Positions 14,060 through 26,626 of a DNA stretch of 64,000 bases are shown in pieces (within the stretch, counting starts at the first letter, position 1; each line of letters begins with the position of its first letter). The notes under the pieces were generated by a model, which made no database searches, was not told the DNA's origin, and saw only the letters and a list, made by a program, of their open reading frames with translations. Source of the DNA: Colius striatus. Lineage: Eukaryota > Chordata > Aves > Coliiformes > Coliidae. The position numbers were made by a program, and so were the translations under genes. The DNA lies in NCBI RefSeq assembly GCF_028858725.1, contig NC_084761.1, positions 35,901,501 through 35,965,500 on the forward strand, written 5' to 3'.

Positions 14060-14325
14060 ACTCAGACAGATCTTAGAAAACTATCTAGTCTGGTTCTCCC
14101 TGTTCCCTACTGACTGCCACCTTCTAAAGCCCTTACTTAGAAGACTCCTGGGAGGGCAAGAGTCTTCCAGGGTAGTCAGCTTGTTCAAATATTTTACTGC
14201 ATTGTAAGGGAAAAGGTTTTCCTGATATCCTCTACCCTATTATACTTATTTTTCTTTAGTGTGAAGTTAACCTGATTTCTTCTTGCCTGTCCTTTAATCT
14301 CTGTTTCCAATGTGATCTCAATTTT
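14060..14325 (-). mobile_element. Ancient, highly diverged CR1-like LINE 3' end
   Basis: Read on the plus strand, CAGATCTTAGAAAACTATCT followed by AGTCTGGTTCTCC resembles the antisense CR1 motif 'GAGATCATCTAGTCCAACC'. About 150 bp further, AAAAGGTTTTCCTGATATCC and, later, TTCTTCTTGCCTGTCCTTT follow the order of antisense old CR1 copies ('AGTTTTTCCTAATATC', then 'CTTCTTGTCCTGTCC'). The terminal octamer repeat is not visible. Similarity is patchy, so the edges are approximate and another ancient LINE is possible. Confidence 0.5.
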
Positions 14326-17300
14326 GTAGACATTCCAGGTCATTTTTATTCTCCATACTACTTTTTGTTTGAATCCACATTTAAAATAAAATAGAATTAA
14401 AAATCATTAAGTATAACTAATGAAATGTGGTCCCTAAATTTTCCCAATTTGCGGCTGCACAGCTCTGGCTTTTGGCAAGTGTCAGTATCTAAGAATAACA
14501 ATGCTCAATGACACAATGACTTTTTAAAATGAGGTTTAAAAAAATCTGTTTAAGCCAGTAGCCCCATTTGTCACCAAAATTCCCAGTATTACAGAGAAGA
14601 TGGATTATCATGAGAAGAAGTAATCCCATCAAACTGCCTGCTAATTCTATTAAAATTATGCAAGTGACAAGTACTCTCTTAAGCACTGAATAACCCTTGC
14701 AGAAGTATCCCTATCAGTGAGAGAATGTTGATTTTTATACTGTCAGCAGCAAGAGAATACCTTACTCTCTCTGCAGATATATGCAATGCTTATTTCTAGA
14801 AGGACACAGAAATTTTTCCCTTTACTGCTAGGATGTAATTTTCTATTGAATTGTTTAAACAAAGTGACTAATTTTTCTTCTTTTTTTTTTCCTCCGATGG
14901 CCAATACATATGTATCCTATAGTTGCAAAGAGCATAACACTGCTTATAGTGTTGGTAGGAGAAATTGAAGAATATTCTGCAATTGATATTCATCACATGA
15001 AAATTATGTGTTTTTTTTAACTTCTGCATTCCATTTCATAGCTAGTGCTTTAGTTAACTTGATGACACTTTATGACGATCCTATGGTCACAAGGAATAGA
15101 GAAATAGGCATACTCAAATTCAAAACCCTTCAAACACTGATCCTGTTTCTTTTGTCATTGCATTGTCATTTCACTGATGCAAAGTTATTTAAAATGGGTG
15201 AAAAGTCTTTCTAACACCAAGGCAATTAGAATTTCCTATCTGGTTGTACTTATCTAATTTCCACTGCTGCCAGTGGAAGTGCAGAGAGCCCTCAGACCAT
15301 CAGTGGCTTGAAGGCCATTATGGTCTCTCAGAGTGACCTTGAAATGGGATATTTGGAGTTCAGTAAATACTTATGATAATAAGTTGTAGTATGCCTAGCT
15401 TGTATAATTTCAAAATAATTGGAAAAGGTGATTTATTTCCTGCCAACTTTTAAAGGATCTTTCTAAAAGTACGCAATATGTCTCAGAGTGTTAAACTGTG
15501 TCCTAAGGCTGTTAGATTTTACACATTTGCATGACTTTTTAAATCAGTCCTAAAGCTGTTGCTTTTGGTTATTTTTAATGTAGTCCACAGAACAGATACT
15601 GTTCCACTTTTACCATTCTCTTTGATATCTACACAATGACAAGAATAGTATTTATGACCTTTAATCTAAAGAGCACACAGACGAGACTGAGAAAGTGCAC
15701 ATTTGAAAATATTTCCTTCAGAAATAGGGGGTAGAGGAAAAAGAAAAAAAAATGTGTGAGAAAGAAAGAAAGAGAGACTGAGAAAGAGTAAACAGTAAAA
15801 CACCTCTTTCAGTCTCAGTCTCAATCTCTGGAGTCTTTGGCATTCAGGGAATACAAACGTGCAAGTGATGTCAAGCAAACATGAAACACAGAAAACTTCT
15901 TGCAAAGAAATCCATGAAGAATTGGAAAATGCTGCTACATGCCAGTGCTAGGAAGTGGAAACGCAAAATTTGTAATCTAAACACTCAATTCAGAACAGCT
16001 AATATGGGATTTTTTTGAAAGTTGAAGGTGTTGAGTTACTTTTTACCACTACAATCCTTCCCATTCTCATGTCCCCATTCTCTGTTTCCATGCACTTCAG
16101 GCCTCAAGTGGGAATGGAAGCAAAAGTATGGAAAATCTGTTGGAAGAGCTCTGCTCTCATCTTTTCATTGACTTATCTCCAGTTGCACATATCTGTTTTG
16201 ACAGCTCTTTCTCAGGTGCCTTCATCAATGGAGCTCCCCTGCCTGAAATTTCCTTCCTGACTCAATCCACTATGCCTCCACCCCGTATTCTTTAAAGTCT
16301 CTTCTCAAAATACTCATCTCACAAAAACTCTAAGGCCCAGTTCTCCCATTGGATCCATCAAAGAAGCAGACGTAAAAAAACCAAACTAATCCCCTGAGGA
16401 CTTACTAAGGCATGAAAATGTGCTGAATGCAAGTGCTCAGTCACTTTTTTTTAAAACTGTCTTCCCACACTGTTTGCCTTCTAGTTTTATCTACCTAGAT
16501 AGATTGTTAATTGTCCTTCTGCAGTTTTATATCTATACTATCAATTTCCCAGAGCAGGATCTTCCTTTTAATAAAAGGAGTCCATAAAAAAAAGTAACGT
16601 CCTCTTTGCACAAAGAAAAATTGTATTCAAATATCCTTTTACCAATTACTCAATAACAAAAATTACTGAAAAAGCTATCATCAGAAAATTACCAGTGTAA
16701 TTTATTTGATTAAGAAATGCAGATAAGCATCTGGGTTTTTGAATGCTTCCTGAGACAAAGGACTATATTCATCAGATCCTTGGAGGTGCAAAGCTACCAT
16801 AAACTCAACTTTTTCTGGAGAGGGAAACAGTTCTACAGCTGTTTTCTGTTGTCAGAATGACTCAAACTGTATGGGTGAATCTGGTTTCAAATCTTCTGAG
16901 ATTCACCAATTATTTGCTTTCACCTAGACAGTTGCAGACTTAAAAAGTTGCACTCTGATTCTGGAAAATTTAAGTCTAGAAGTCTCAGTTTGAGTCTTCT
17001 CTTCTTTTCTAGCCTCTTTCAGAATAGCATTCCCCTCTGTGTTTAAGTCAGGCATAGGGCTAATTCACAAAGGCTGTCCTGCTTAGGCACCAGAAGGCTT
17101 CAGTAAGTCAGATGTAGAAAAGGCATTCTGCTGACCGTTTACAAGGTAGTAAGTTTATTCTTTGTTAGCCCAGGACTTGGTTCTCAATAAACACAGAACA
17201 GGCACTGGAGATAGAAGGTTGCTGTGCAGTGATTTTGTTTGAAGATTATTTTTACTTTATGATTTTGAAGAGCTTTATGTCTTCTACACTTGAGGCAGTT

Positions 17301-19009
17301 GAGTTTCTCTGTACTTACATGTCACAGTTTGAAGGTAATTGTGTCGATTTGTTCAATATTAAGACCATAATGGAGAAGATAATTTTCATGATCCTGGGAC
17401 TGCTATTAATGAATATTTTGTTATTCTATTTATTAAAGATACAGAATCACTTCTCTAACTTACTTCCAAAAAAGCATGATTTATCTTACAGTAGATTGCG
17501 CCATAAACCCCCCAGGCCATTTTGGGGGATAAGAAAGACAAATCTTTGTTCTGTTGGATTTTTGTTTTTGTTTGTTTGTTTTGGACTAGAGCTACAAAAT
17601 CTACAAGTAAAGCATGTAAGTTGTTATTTGCAAAATGGCATCAGATTTACAGAGGATAAACTAGAAAAATTTATTTAGCTATTTCACTAAGACTTCTTTA
17701 TTTCCAATGGAATTTGTCTTCCATAGTAATACAATACACAAAATGTTCAGAGAAAAACCATGATTTTTTTAAACTGATGGAGTCTTTGGGCTAAGTGCTA
17801 AATTGATTATTGTTCTGAGGAGTCTGTATGCCAGATTGCAAGTATGAAGCAATGAAGAGCACTCAGCAGCATGACTCATGTTTATCACTTTGTAAAAACC
17901 TTTACCCTTTGTTAGGGTTCAGATCTTTTTACTTGCAACTTGAAAGACTCGTGAGTCTGCTCGCTCCCTCATGATATGCATGTAACCAGAGTTAATGTTC
18001 ATCCCACCAGTTGCAGATCTAACGAGGCAGGCGGAGTGTGTTTTTGCAGCCACCTTCTGTCTTTTTTAGCAAGAAAGACTGATATTCACACAAGAAGTCC
18101 AATTTAAAACAATCATTTAAGGCTATGGCTACTGGTAACTGATCAGTCCTCTTTTTAAACTATCTCAGACTTCTTCTCAAACATACACTAAAGGTAAAAT
18201 GTAAAACGATGATAAAATCTAAAACTAATAAAATGTAGCTTTCGACCATATTAGACTACTGCATACTAGAGAAAAACATGGTGAAATCAGATGAAGTGAA
18301 ACCATCACAAGTTTAGATCTTTGGCCAAACATTTTGCAGGCAAATTTTGACATTGCCCAGAAGGCCAAGTTTTTATATAACAAAGTAATTGACCTGTCCA
18401 GCCTGAGAGCTGTCCCTCTGTCACATCTATCTTTAGAAACTGATGAATTTATTTAGTAATTCATGACAAGAATTTTAAAGGGAGGAGGTTTACTACCATG
18501 TGCCAACTGCTGCAGATTGTTGACTAGCTAGGCTAAATAGTGTTTCTGGCAAGCCTGCCCAACTTGGTGCTCTGAAAAGCTGGTTTTCAGAGGAATTTAT
18601 CCAAGCCAAAGGTATGAGCAATGGAAAAATGGGAGCAGTAAATATATTGTGCAACTGACCCGTTGGTCCACATTCCACAAAGTGAAAAAAGAAAACCTCT
18701 GTCTTTTTAAAATACCATATGCAAAGACACAAGGTCTGACTGCACAAATCGTCTCTTTTTTAATTACCTTTGTGTTAAGTATTGTGTTGCTCTCTCACAT
18801 TGGATTCCATTTCTAAATAAAAGTGGCTTCTTTAAAGGCACTGATTAATTTGCTGATTAGGTTAATTTTTTTTCATCAGGCTAATTTAATTTTATTTAGA
18901 AATAAAAAATTCCCTCAAGAGAAAATTTTTGTTTTCATTTGGCATTATTGACCACTTTGTGCAGCCAAATGCAATTGCACCTATCTACATGTAAGCACAC
19001 AAGAGTTTG
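14326..19009. other. Gene-free AT-rich stretch
   Basis: No supportable gene. The 149-codon open frame at 17229-17678 is rich in F, L and I and runs through a GTTTTTGTTT low-complexity patch; I regard it as chance. Purine-rich low complexity (AAAGAAAGAAAGAGAGA) occurs near 15750-15790. The sequence near 16180-16340 faintly resembles an L2-type LINE tail. The block at 18740-18920 is dense in TTAAT/ATTAG motifs and is listed as a candidate noncoding element. Confidence 0.5.
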
Positions 19010-19671
19010 AGGATTTGGAAAGGTGGTCTGGAATGGTGATGGAACAACTCATCCAGGATGCCATCTCAAAACATATGGAGGAAAATATGGTTATCAGGGC
19101 AACGCAACATAGATTCACCAATGGGAAATCCTGCTTGGCCAATCTGATAGTCATCTATGAGAGTATAACTGGCTGGCTAGATGAAGAAAGAGAGTGGATA
19201 TCATCTACCTTGACTTCAGCAAGGCTTTTGACACTGTCTCCTATTATGTCCTCATACAAAAGCTCAGACAGTGTGGCTTGGATGAGTGGACAGTGAGGTG
19301 GATCTAGAACTGGCTGAATGACAGAGCCCAGAGGGTGGTGATCAATGGACTCAAGTCAAGTGGGAGGTCTGTGACCAGTGGGGTTCCACAAGTCAGTTCC
19401 AGAGACAGACTAATTTCAATATCGTCGTTATTGACTTGGATGAGGAGACAGAGTGTACCCTAAGCAAGTCAGCTGATGATACCAAACTGGGAGGACTGGC
19501 TGATTCACCAGAAGGCTGTGCTGCCATTCAACAAGATCTTGATCTGGGCTCAGAGGAACCTCATGAGGTTCAACAGGGACAAGTACAGAGTCCTACATCT
19601 GGGGACGAACAACCCCATGCACCAGTACAGGCTGGGGGTTGACCTGCTGGTGAGCAGCTCTGCAGAGAGAG

Positions 19672-19677
19672 ACCTGG
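19672..19677. repeat. Target site duplication, left copy (ACCTGG)
   Basis: Six bases directly before the TGTTG start of the short LTR, identical to 19916-19921 after its CAACA end. They belong to the CR1 sequence that was hit. Confidence 0.88.
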
Positions 19678-19915
19678 TGTTGTAGGCGTCCGGAAGATCT
19701 TGGGTTGTAACATGAGAGGTGGAGGGTACAGAAGAGGTGGGCACGGGGTGGAGTGAAAGGAGGTGCTTGTGTTAGCAGATAAAAGCACATGGTGTAAACA
19801 ATTAGTTGGAATAAAGCATCTTCCATATTGTATATGTATTGATCTTGTTCCCTCAGCAGGGGTGGGCTGAGTGATCCATGCAGGCAGTCTGGTGATGTTG
19901 CCGGTAGCGGCAACA
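19678..19915 (+). mobile_element. Short solo LTR inserted into the CR1 copy
   Basis: A 238-bp block interrupts the CR1 reading between GAGAGACCTGG and GAGTCCTG. It begins TGTTGTAGGCG and ends GCGGCAACA, giving perfect 5-bp terminal inverted repeats TGTTG/CAACA. The hexamer ACCTGG stands on both sides (19672-19677 and 19916-19921); removing the block and one copy restores the expected CR1 sequence exactly. GATAAAAG (19778-19785) may be a TATA-like site and AATAAA (19810-19815) a poly(A) signal, which sets the plus orientation. A short TG...CA LTR with 6-bp duplication suggests an alpharetrovirus-like or ERVK-like family rather than the 5-bp ERVL type; the family itself I do not recognise. No internal retroviral sequence remains, so this is a product of LTR-LTR recombination. 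Confidence 0.88.
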
Positions 19916-19921
19916 ACCTGG
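19916..19921. repeat. Target site duplication, right copy (ACCTGG)
   Basis: Exact repeat of 19672-19677, directly after the CAACA end of the short LTR. The CR1 reading resumes here with ACCTGGGAGTCCTG. Confidence 0.88.
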
Positions 19922-20578
19922 GAGTCCTGATTGATAACAAACTAAACATGAGCCAGCAATGTGCCTTCGTGGCCAAAAAGGCGAATGGCATCCTTTGATC
20001 AATTTGATCCTTTGATCAAATCCTTTCGTCAAGAAGAGTGTGTCCAGCAGGACATAGTCCCTCCTCCTCTGCTCTGCCCTGGTGAGGTCTCATCTGGAGT
20101 CCTGTGTCCAGTTTTGGGCTCCCCAGCTCAAGAGGGACAGGGACCTTTTGGGGAGAGTCCAGTGCAGGGCCACCAAGATGATCGGGGAACTGGAACATCT
20201 TCCGTACTAGGAAAGGCTGTGGGAACGGGGGATGTTCAGCATGGAGGAGAATGAGGGGGGTCTCAGTAATACTTACAAGTATTTGAAAAGTGTATGTCAA
20301 GGGGATGGGACAACACTTTTTTGTATGGTGTCTAGTGATAGGACAAGGGATAACATTTAAAGTTCCATTTAAACATAAGAAAATCTATTTTACTGTTCAG
20401 ATGAGAGAGCTGGCTGCCCAGGGACAGTGTGGAGTCTCCTTCCCTGGAAGTTTTCAAAACTCACCTGGACGCATTCCTGAGTGATCTGATCTAGGTGGGA
20501 CCTGTTTTAGCAGGAGGATTAGACTACATGATCCATAGACGTCCCGTCCAACCCCTAACATCCTATGATTCTGTGATT

Positions 20579-22300
20579 TATAGTGTCAGTGCACTGTCAG
20601 GTATGTTTTTTGTTTGGTGGGGCTTTTTTTTCTTTTCATGGTTTGGGGAGCCTGTTTTCCTTGCACAGGAAGAAGATAGAGAGTCTGGTTATCTAAAACT
20701 AAATGGAGAAGAAGCCCTCAACCCAGTGTTACAGCTTTTTAATGTTCAGAAACCCTTCAGCTCCTACTGTTCAGTAGCCATATCCAAATGTCTTGGGCAG
20801 TATCACTGTGTTTTGCACCTTCCACATTAAGGTCAACTTTGCTGCTGGCTTCTGCCTGTTTGTGATCCTGAAGTGCAATTGTAGCATGAAAAGATTATTA
20901 CCTGGCACTGTATAATTTCCTTTCTCTGAGAGCTGTGGATATGAGAGACAGGGAAGTTCCTTTGATTTGTTCCTAAACAACTCTGCAAAGTTTACCCTGG
21001 TGTTTTAAGACTGGGTAGGGTAAAAGGAAATTTGAACTCATAAGCGTAACTACAAACCCACTTTGGTTATTTGCCTTAGCTTTCAATTATATTTTTCTAC
21101 TTTTTTCCATCTTTCTTTCCACTGCCTACTGTCCAGAGGGCAAATATAGAGCTAGTATGTCTTACATCTCTTTGACATGGTAATGACATTTATTTTATAT
21201 CCTACTTTCTAATTTTTATTATAATAACATCACTGTTGCTGTGAACTTTCCACAAGTTTCACTGATGTGAGAGATTACTACCACAGACATCCATTTTATT
21301 TGACCATCTCTTTGCCTAATTAGCCCCAGCTTGCAGCAGAAGGAGAACTGGTGGTAAAGTAGACTTTTTGGTATGTGAAAAACAATCTTTTCCAAATTTT
21401 GCTTTAATAAAATTTGAATAAAAACCTAAAAGGTTTCAAAATTTCCTATGAACTAGAAATCTTGAAAACTTTTTTTCCAAATTTAACACATATGATACTT
21501 CCCCAGAACCTAAATCAGTTCAATAAAATTACCATTCTCCTAATTTTCCCTGATGCAAGGAAAGTCAGTTCTGTTAAATAGCTGACTGAAACACCAGGGT
21601 TTCTGGTCTACTTTATAGCTAAGGCTTCTTGTGCTTTTCTACATCCCTTGCCAAGCAGTAAAGACATAACTAGTGCTGAGCTGATGATCTTGAACTTCTA
21701 AGATCCCTATCTTATGAGCAGGCTGCCCCAAAATTCTAAATTCCAAATGAAATTCTGGACTGCATTTGGCAAATATTTTTTACAGAAAACTTTTGGGTTG
21801 AACACAACCATATTTTTTGTTAGAAAATGTTATTCATAACACTAACTGAGAACAGCATTGGATTGTCTTACTCCAGAGGAAATTCTGGGAGTTTAGAAGA
21901 AATCCCTGTAAGTAGGTTACAGAGAATAGCAAATACTTTCTTCCATATCTGTGCCAGTGAAACTGGCAGGGTCGTGCCCAGGGCACATACTAAAGGAGAG
22001 ACTGTCTGTGCAATGATAATAAGAGACTATTTTCTGGCGTCTATCATGTGTCATGATCAGGGCTATAAAAATGATGCACAGAATACATAGCAAGTTTCCA
22101 CAGTTGCTGAGGCCAGTCACTGCTGTTACATATCTTGTATGTTCATTGTCCTTTTCAGGGGTGGTAGGACTCGACCATAGTTGTGGCAGGAGGTTCTGAC
22201 AAATTTCCATTGGGAAAAGCAGAGTTTTGCACTTTCTCTTTTTGAAATTACTCACACAATAGCCAAGCATGACAGAGTCTCTGCTCTCTAAACATGAAAC
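20579..22300. other. Gene-free stretch
   Basis: No gene, RNA or clear repeat is recognised. The open frames at 20495-20830 and 21917-22270 have no family features; the first begins in the CR1 tail. Confidence 0.45.
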
Positions 22301-22326
22301 GATTCTATGATTTTATGATTCTATGA
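22301..22326 (+). mobile_element. CR1 3' terminal octamer repeat remnant
   Basis: Three units GATTCTAT, GATTTTAT, GATTCTAT followed by GA match the 8-bp repeat that ends CR1 elements. The upstream sequence (GTCTCTGCTCTCTAAACATG) may be a diverged CR1 tail (compare GTCTCTTCCAACC at 9.7 kb), but it is too short to be sure. The plus orientation follows from the repeat. Confidence 0.5.
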
Positions 22327-25300
22327 AATGCAAAGATGTTGCCGACGGTACTATTACAAATAAAATTTAGAATTAATTATTCTTTTTCTCTTCTGGCAAT
22401 GCATAAAAACAAACAACTGTACCTGGTAAAAAAGAGAATGTTTATACAATATTAATATTTTCTTTAGCTAGTTTTATAATTGCCAACACCCAATGGCACC
22501 ATCAGGGTCATCTTTTATTAGCCAATATTTGTGTATGTACGTATATACCATGATGTCTCTTTCCTGCTCCCTCCATATGTGTGTGTCCATATGTATATTT
22601 AGAAAAGCACAAACACTTTAAAAAAGCAATCCTTGCCTCATACACCTTGTGGTCTGTTGGAATATCTATTGGTGAGACAGCATTTGAGTCACTTTGGGAC
22701 CACGTGCAGCTGTTTTTTGGACATGCACATATGTGTGTTTGTGTGTGAGCCACCAGCTTCCATCTGCAGTTGCATTACTGAGACTGCATGTGTGATGCCA
22801 TGTGGCACTAATAGTAACAGAGCAGCTTATGCCAGCCTTTGCTTTTTTGTTGGATCTGGGCCTGAAGCTGATGGGGAAGTGGTCATCAACTGAAGTCACC
22901 ATAGGTAGTAGTGTGACCCTTGGAAAGCATGGAGTCAGATTTTCAAGAGGTAGTTTATTTTGCAAATGCAGTTTGTACTTGTAATTTTAGAGTTGTATTT
23001 GAAATGGGAAAAGCAGTCAATTTTCCCCTGTCTCCATCTCAGAAGCTCCAAGCTTAGTAGTTGGTGCTTCGATAGATACACAATTCTTACTATTGAGGAT
23101 GGGGGTTAAAAAACAAAGGGGATGTGTTTCAGTCTGAAGATACCATATCCTTCTTCCATATTTTATATAAAGCCCATTCCAGAACAGAAACAGTAAACAC
23201 TAAAAGACCAGGAACCTTGTCCCTTTTAACAGGGAGCTTTATGAGCTGCTGCAATATACTTTGAAGCCATTGCAAATCCCATTAGTAGTCTCAAAATCCA
23301 GCTAGTACACCTTACAGCATAGCAAAAAATTGTAAGTAGCCAAGGCAGTAACCACACTGAACTTCACTTTTCACTTCAGGAAGATGCCTAGATTTCAAAA
23401 GAGTTATTTTCTTAATAGTAATTGGTATTAAATGATATTTCTTGTAATTTAAATATGCTCAGTACTACTATTCTGCTTTATTCTGTTCTATTTTATCTTA
23501 TTCTGCATGTGAGATTTCTAGAGTAAGAGATCAAGAGTGAGCACGAATCTGTGTCACCATAATCTAGGCCCTCCTACCCTGGTTCCAGTGATAAAAGCGT
23601 GTCTCGTGCTGTCAACCAAGCCCTGGATACAAAACTCTTATTCTTCGTAACACATCTTATGGAATTGAAGACTGACAGTTTTCTTGAGTAGGAGATAGGG
23701 ACAAGAGTAATATTTGGGAATACAGAGAGGAAGTATTAAACATGAGAAGAGAAAAACAGTAGGTACAAGTGCAGAAAAAAAAAAGCAGAAGAGGACTGAG
23801 AAAATCTGGGAGAAGAAAATAAGGAATAGTCTACACCACAGCACACCTCCTGAACTCACACACAAAGAACTCATAACTGTGTTAAGAGTTATCATTGTTA
23901 ATTATATCCATTTCTAAATTAATAGTAATTATCATAATCATTTTGATTGTAAGACTGGTATTGACATAGTGCTAATAACTGCACTTATAAGACCATTGAT
24001 AATACCGATGCTCCAGCATCCCGACATTTCTGTACTGTCCAGCAGATCACCATTGAACCGTTGTTGTGTCTCTGCTTGCTTTCAGGTTCATTAAGTACCA
24101 GTTGATCACCAAAAAAAAGCTTGTTTGGTGAATCCAGAAGATGTAACTCTGACATTAATTTGATTCATATTTCATGTTGAAATTTTAGGGTAAGGAATTC
24201 TTCATTTCAATTTCTACAGGTATTTGGCAACCAACATTTAAAAATAAGATGCTGAAAGACCTTTTGGCTTGAAAAATGCTTATAGAAGTGACTAAATGGG
24301 CATAATTGTAATTCTTGCTGTCTGTCTGACATACCTGAAAGGAACTTATTTCTACAATGAACCAGAGCGTGCTCCTAATAGGCGGCTTTTCACCAGGGAG
24401 CTCCCTGTGGCAATAACGTATCATGAACTCCAGTCCATAGAGGATACCAAGATTAACAGAGCAAGATGAACACATTTACAAGTATTTCAGGATATGTTCT
24501 CCTGCATTTTTGACAGATAGCCTTGAATCTGTTAAGAGCTTGGGAAAAAAAAAAAAAAAACCAAAAAAAACCAAACAACCAGCAACAAAAAGGATATCTC
24601 TAAATACTCAGTAACATTTAAACTTTAAGGACAGAGCAGAGGCAAATATAATCTTAAATCTCTTGCAAATTCTCTGGGATTCACTGAAGATCTGTGTTAA
24701 TATAGGTTAACGAACACTGGAGCAGCAGAGAGGTGCTTTCTGCAACATCCCTGCAATCGTTATAACTGGATATCCAATTTTCTTCCCATGGTGACACAGT
24801 GCTAGAGGCAAAAAAGAAAAATGGGAAAGGAAATTATGCATCTTGACTTCATCCTAAAATGGAACTAGTAGAGCATTGGGGGTCTCTTCATTCAGTTATA
24901 GACAGAGATACCAAAATTTTTCATTTTTTGAGATGGAAAGTCTGAGTGTGAGGCAAAAGAGAAAAGAAGGGTGAGACAAGGGTTCATGCAGAGACATTTC
25001 AGAACATCTTAAAAGATGCAGAAAAATGAAGAGTTCCATTTTTTGCAGATCACGTTAACATTATTTTTAACCTCACTTCTTTTGTAACGACCCCTCTGGA
25101 AGGGTGAAACATGCATTCTTACTAGGTCCTTTTATTCAGCTTAAAACATGCATGCTGAGTTGTTGTTGGCTTTTGTACTTGAAAAGTAAAAAGAAGCAGG
25201 ATGTTAGGCGAAAATATATTTCTGAAGCATTATTTGTTAAAATGTCTACAAAGAATTTCATGGGCTTCACAAATAGATGAAAGTGAAACAGCTCACAGTT

Positions 25301-26575
25301 TGACCTTTCAACCTTTCCTGGGATCTCAGTAGGTGATACTGCAAAAAAACGGGGTTGTCTGTTTCTGGTTGAAGCTGCATTATGGTAGATTTGAACTGTC
25401 ATTTTCCTATTTGCTATACCCCATAAAAATGAGGGGTCGTCTCATAGTCTCAGTAAGACTGTCAAGGATCATGTGTTCCAGGACAGCCCCTCTGAAGCCC
25501 AGTCAAAATCAATGAATTAAAAAAACCTTATCCCAGTCATCAGTGAGAACAGGCAATGAAGCTGCAGCAGTCTGGGTGAAGAAGATGACGACAACATATT
25601 GGCAGATTTATAGGATGTGAGTTGAAAAAGAAGCAGAACACTTCCCAGCCACTCCAAATCCATAACCAAGCAGAAAACACAAGTGTGTTAGAGCTCCTCC
25701 CCGAACAGCTGAAGATATTGTCAGACATATTCTGCACTCCCACTTGAGTGGAGACATAAAGCTGGGCAGTATTAACGAAGTAGTTCTCACACCTACAGCC
25801 ACACTTTAAGGAACTGTGTTTTGATGATGTTGGCAGGCTTGCAGAACTTGGACATAGCAAAGCTAGGTCTACTTTCAGGGCTACCCCTGAGAGTCTAGAC
25901 ACCCAGGTATATCCTAGATGCAGACTGCTTCAAAATTTTTAAATTCTAAAGAAAGGGGTACTTTTAGTCCAGGAGGACTGTATAGAAAGGTCTGAATAGA
26001 AAAACCTGATCTAGTCTGTTCCCATATTGATGGGAATAGTGAAAAACAGAGGGAAAAGTAATGCACTGATCAGATATAAAGCCAAGAAGACTTGTCACAA
26101 CACTAGGTTCAAATATCAGTGAACAGAGTAGTTTCTCAAAAAGTTGGAAACAGAAGATTTTCTTTGACTGTCTCAGACCATATTATTAACCTTTTATTTT
26201 CCAGAAGTTCATATAAGATTAATGGAGATATCAACGTGGAGTCTACAAAGTTTTTCCTCTCATGACCATGAGTCAATAATAACCAGAAACATAAAATCAG
26301 GGTAACTGTTCAGCTAAAATCAGACAGTTATTACCAGGGATGAAATGAAACTTTTGTATTTTGCAGCCACTAAGTGAGACTAGGAAATCAAGACAACTCC
26401 AGATGCAAGCTCAGCATCCCCTTGATCTGCTTTAAGATAAGAATGTTAAGTACACATCACAATTACCCAAACAGATTCTGTAATGTAGATCAATAGTCTT
26501 AATGCTTTAGAAACCATGGATTTGATGGGTGACGTGCAATTAACGGACATACCAATAAAATCTCCACTTCTCCTA

Positions 26576-26581
<6 letters not shown>
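22327..26581. other. Gene-free AT-rich stretch
   Basis: No supportable gene. Low-complexity DNA includes the A run with CCAAA units at about 24544-24577. A 57-codon open frame at 24296-24469 is discussed as a finding. Other open frames (22508-22965, 23638-23917, 25540-25902) overlap on both strands and lack domains. Confidence 0.5.

Positions 26582-26624
<43 letters not shown>
26582..26624. repeat. (TA)n microsatellite
   Basis: A perfect alternating TA tract of 43 nt (about 21 units), followed by the AT-rich palindromic-looking ATTAATTATTGATAATTAAT. The tract is likely to vary in length between individuals. Confidence 0.97.

Positions 26625-26626
<2 letters not shown>

Larger units (their letters stand above)
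19010..20578 (+). pseudogene. CR1 LINE, truncated and broken ORF2 plus 3' UTR
   Basis: The region encodes scattered pieces of the CR1 non-LTR reverse transcriptase: GKSCLANLI near 19120-19146, YLDFSKAFD at 19206-19232, and the catalytic ADD of SADDTKLGG at 19472-19480. They lie in different frames with in-frame stops (for example TAG inside GATCTAGAACTGG near 19300), so the gene is dead. The stretch after GVPQ (about 19390-19440) is shortened. The 3' UTR runs to TGATCTGATCTAGGTGGGAC, CCGTCCAACCCCTAACATCC and the terminal TATGATTCTGTGATT. The first part of the LINE, including the endonuclease domain, is absent. A 238-bp LTR splits the copy at 19678-19915. A local duplication around CTTTGATCAATTTGATC (19996-20025) adds another break. 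Confidence 0.93.

Noticed and set aside
16180..16340. Possible L2-type LINE 3' end
   Set aside because: The resemblance (CTTCCTGACTCAATCCACTA, then TTAAAGTCTCTTCTCAAAAT) is loose and could be chance; no second landmark supports it.
17229..17678. 149-codon frame with hydrophobic segments resembling membrane spans
   Set aside because: AT-rich composition gives F, I and L by default; it includes a GTTTTTGTTT low-complexity patch and has no domain or promoter context.
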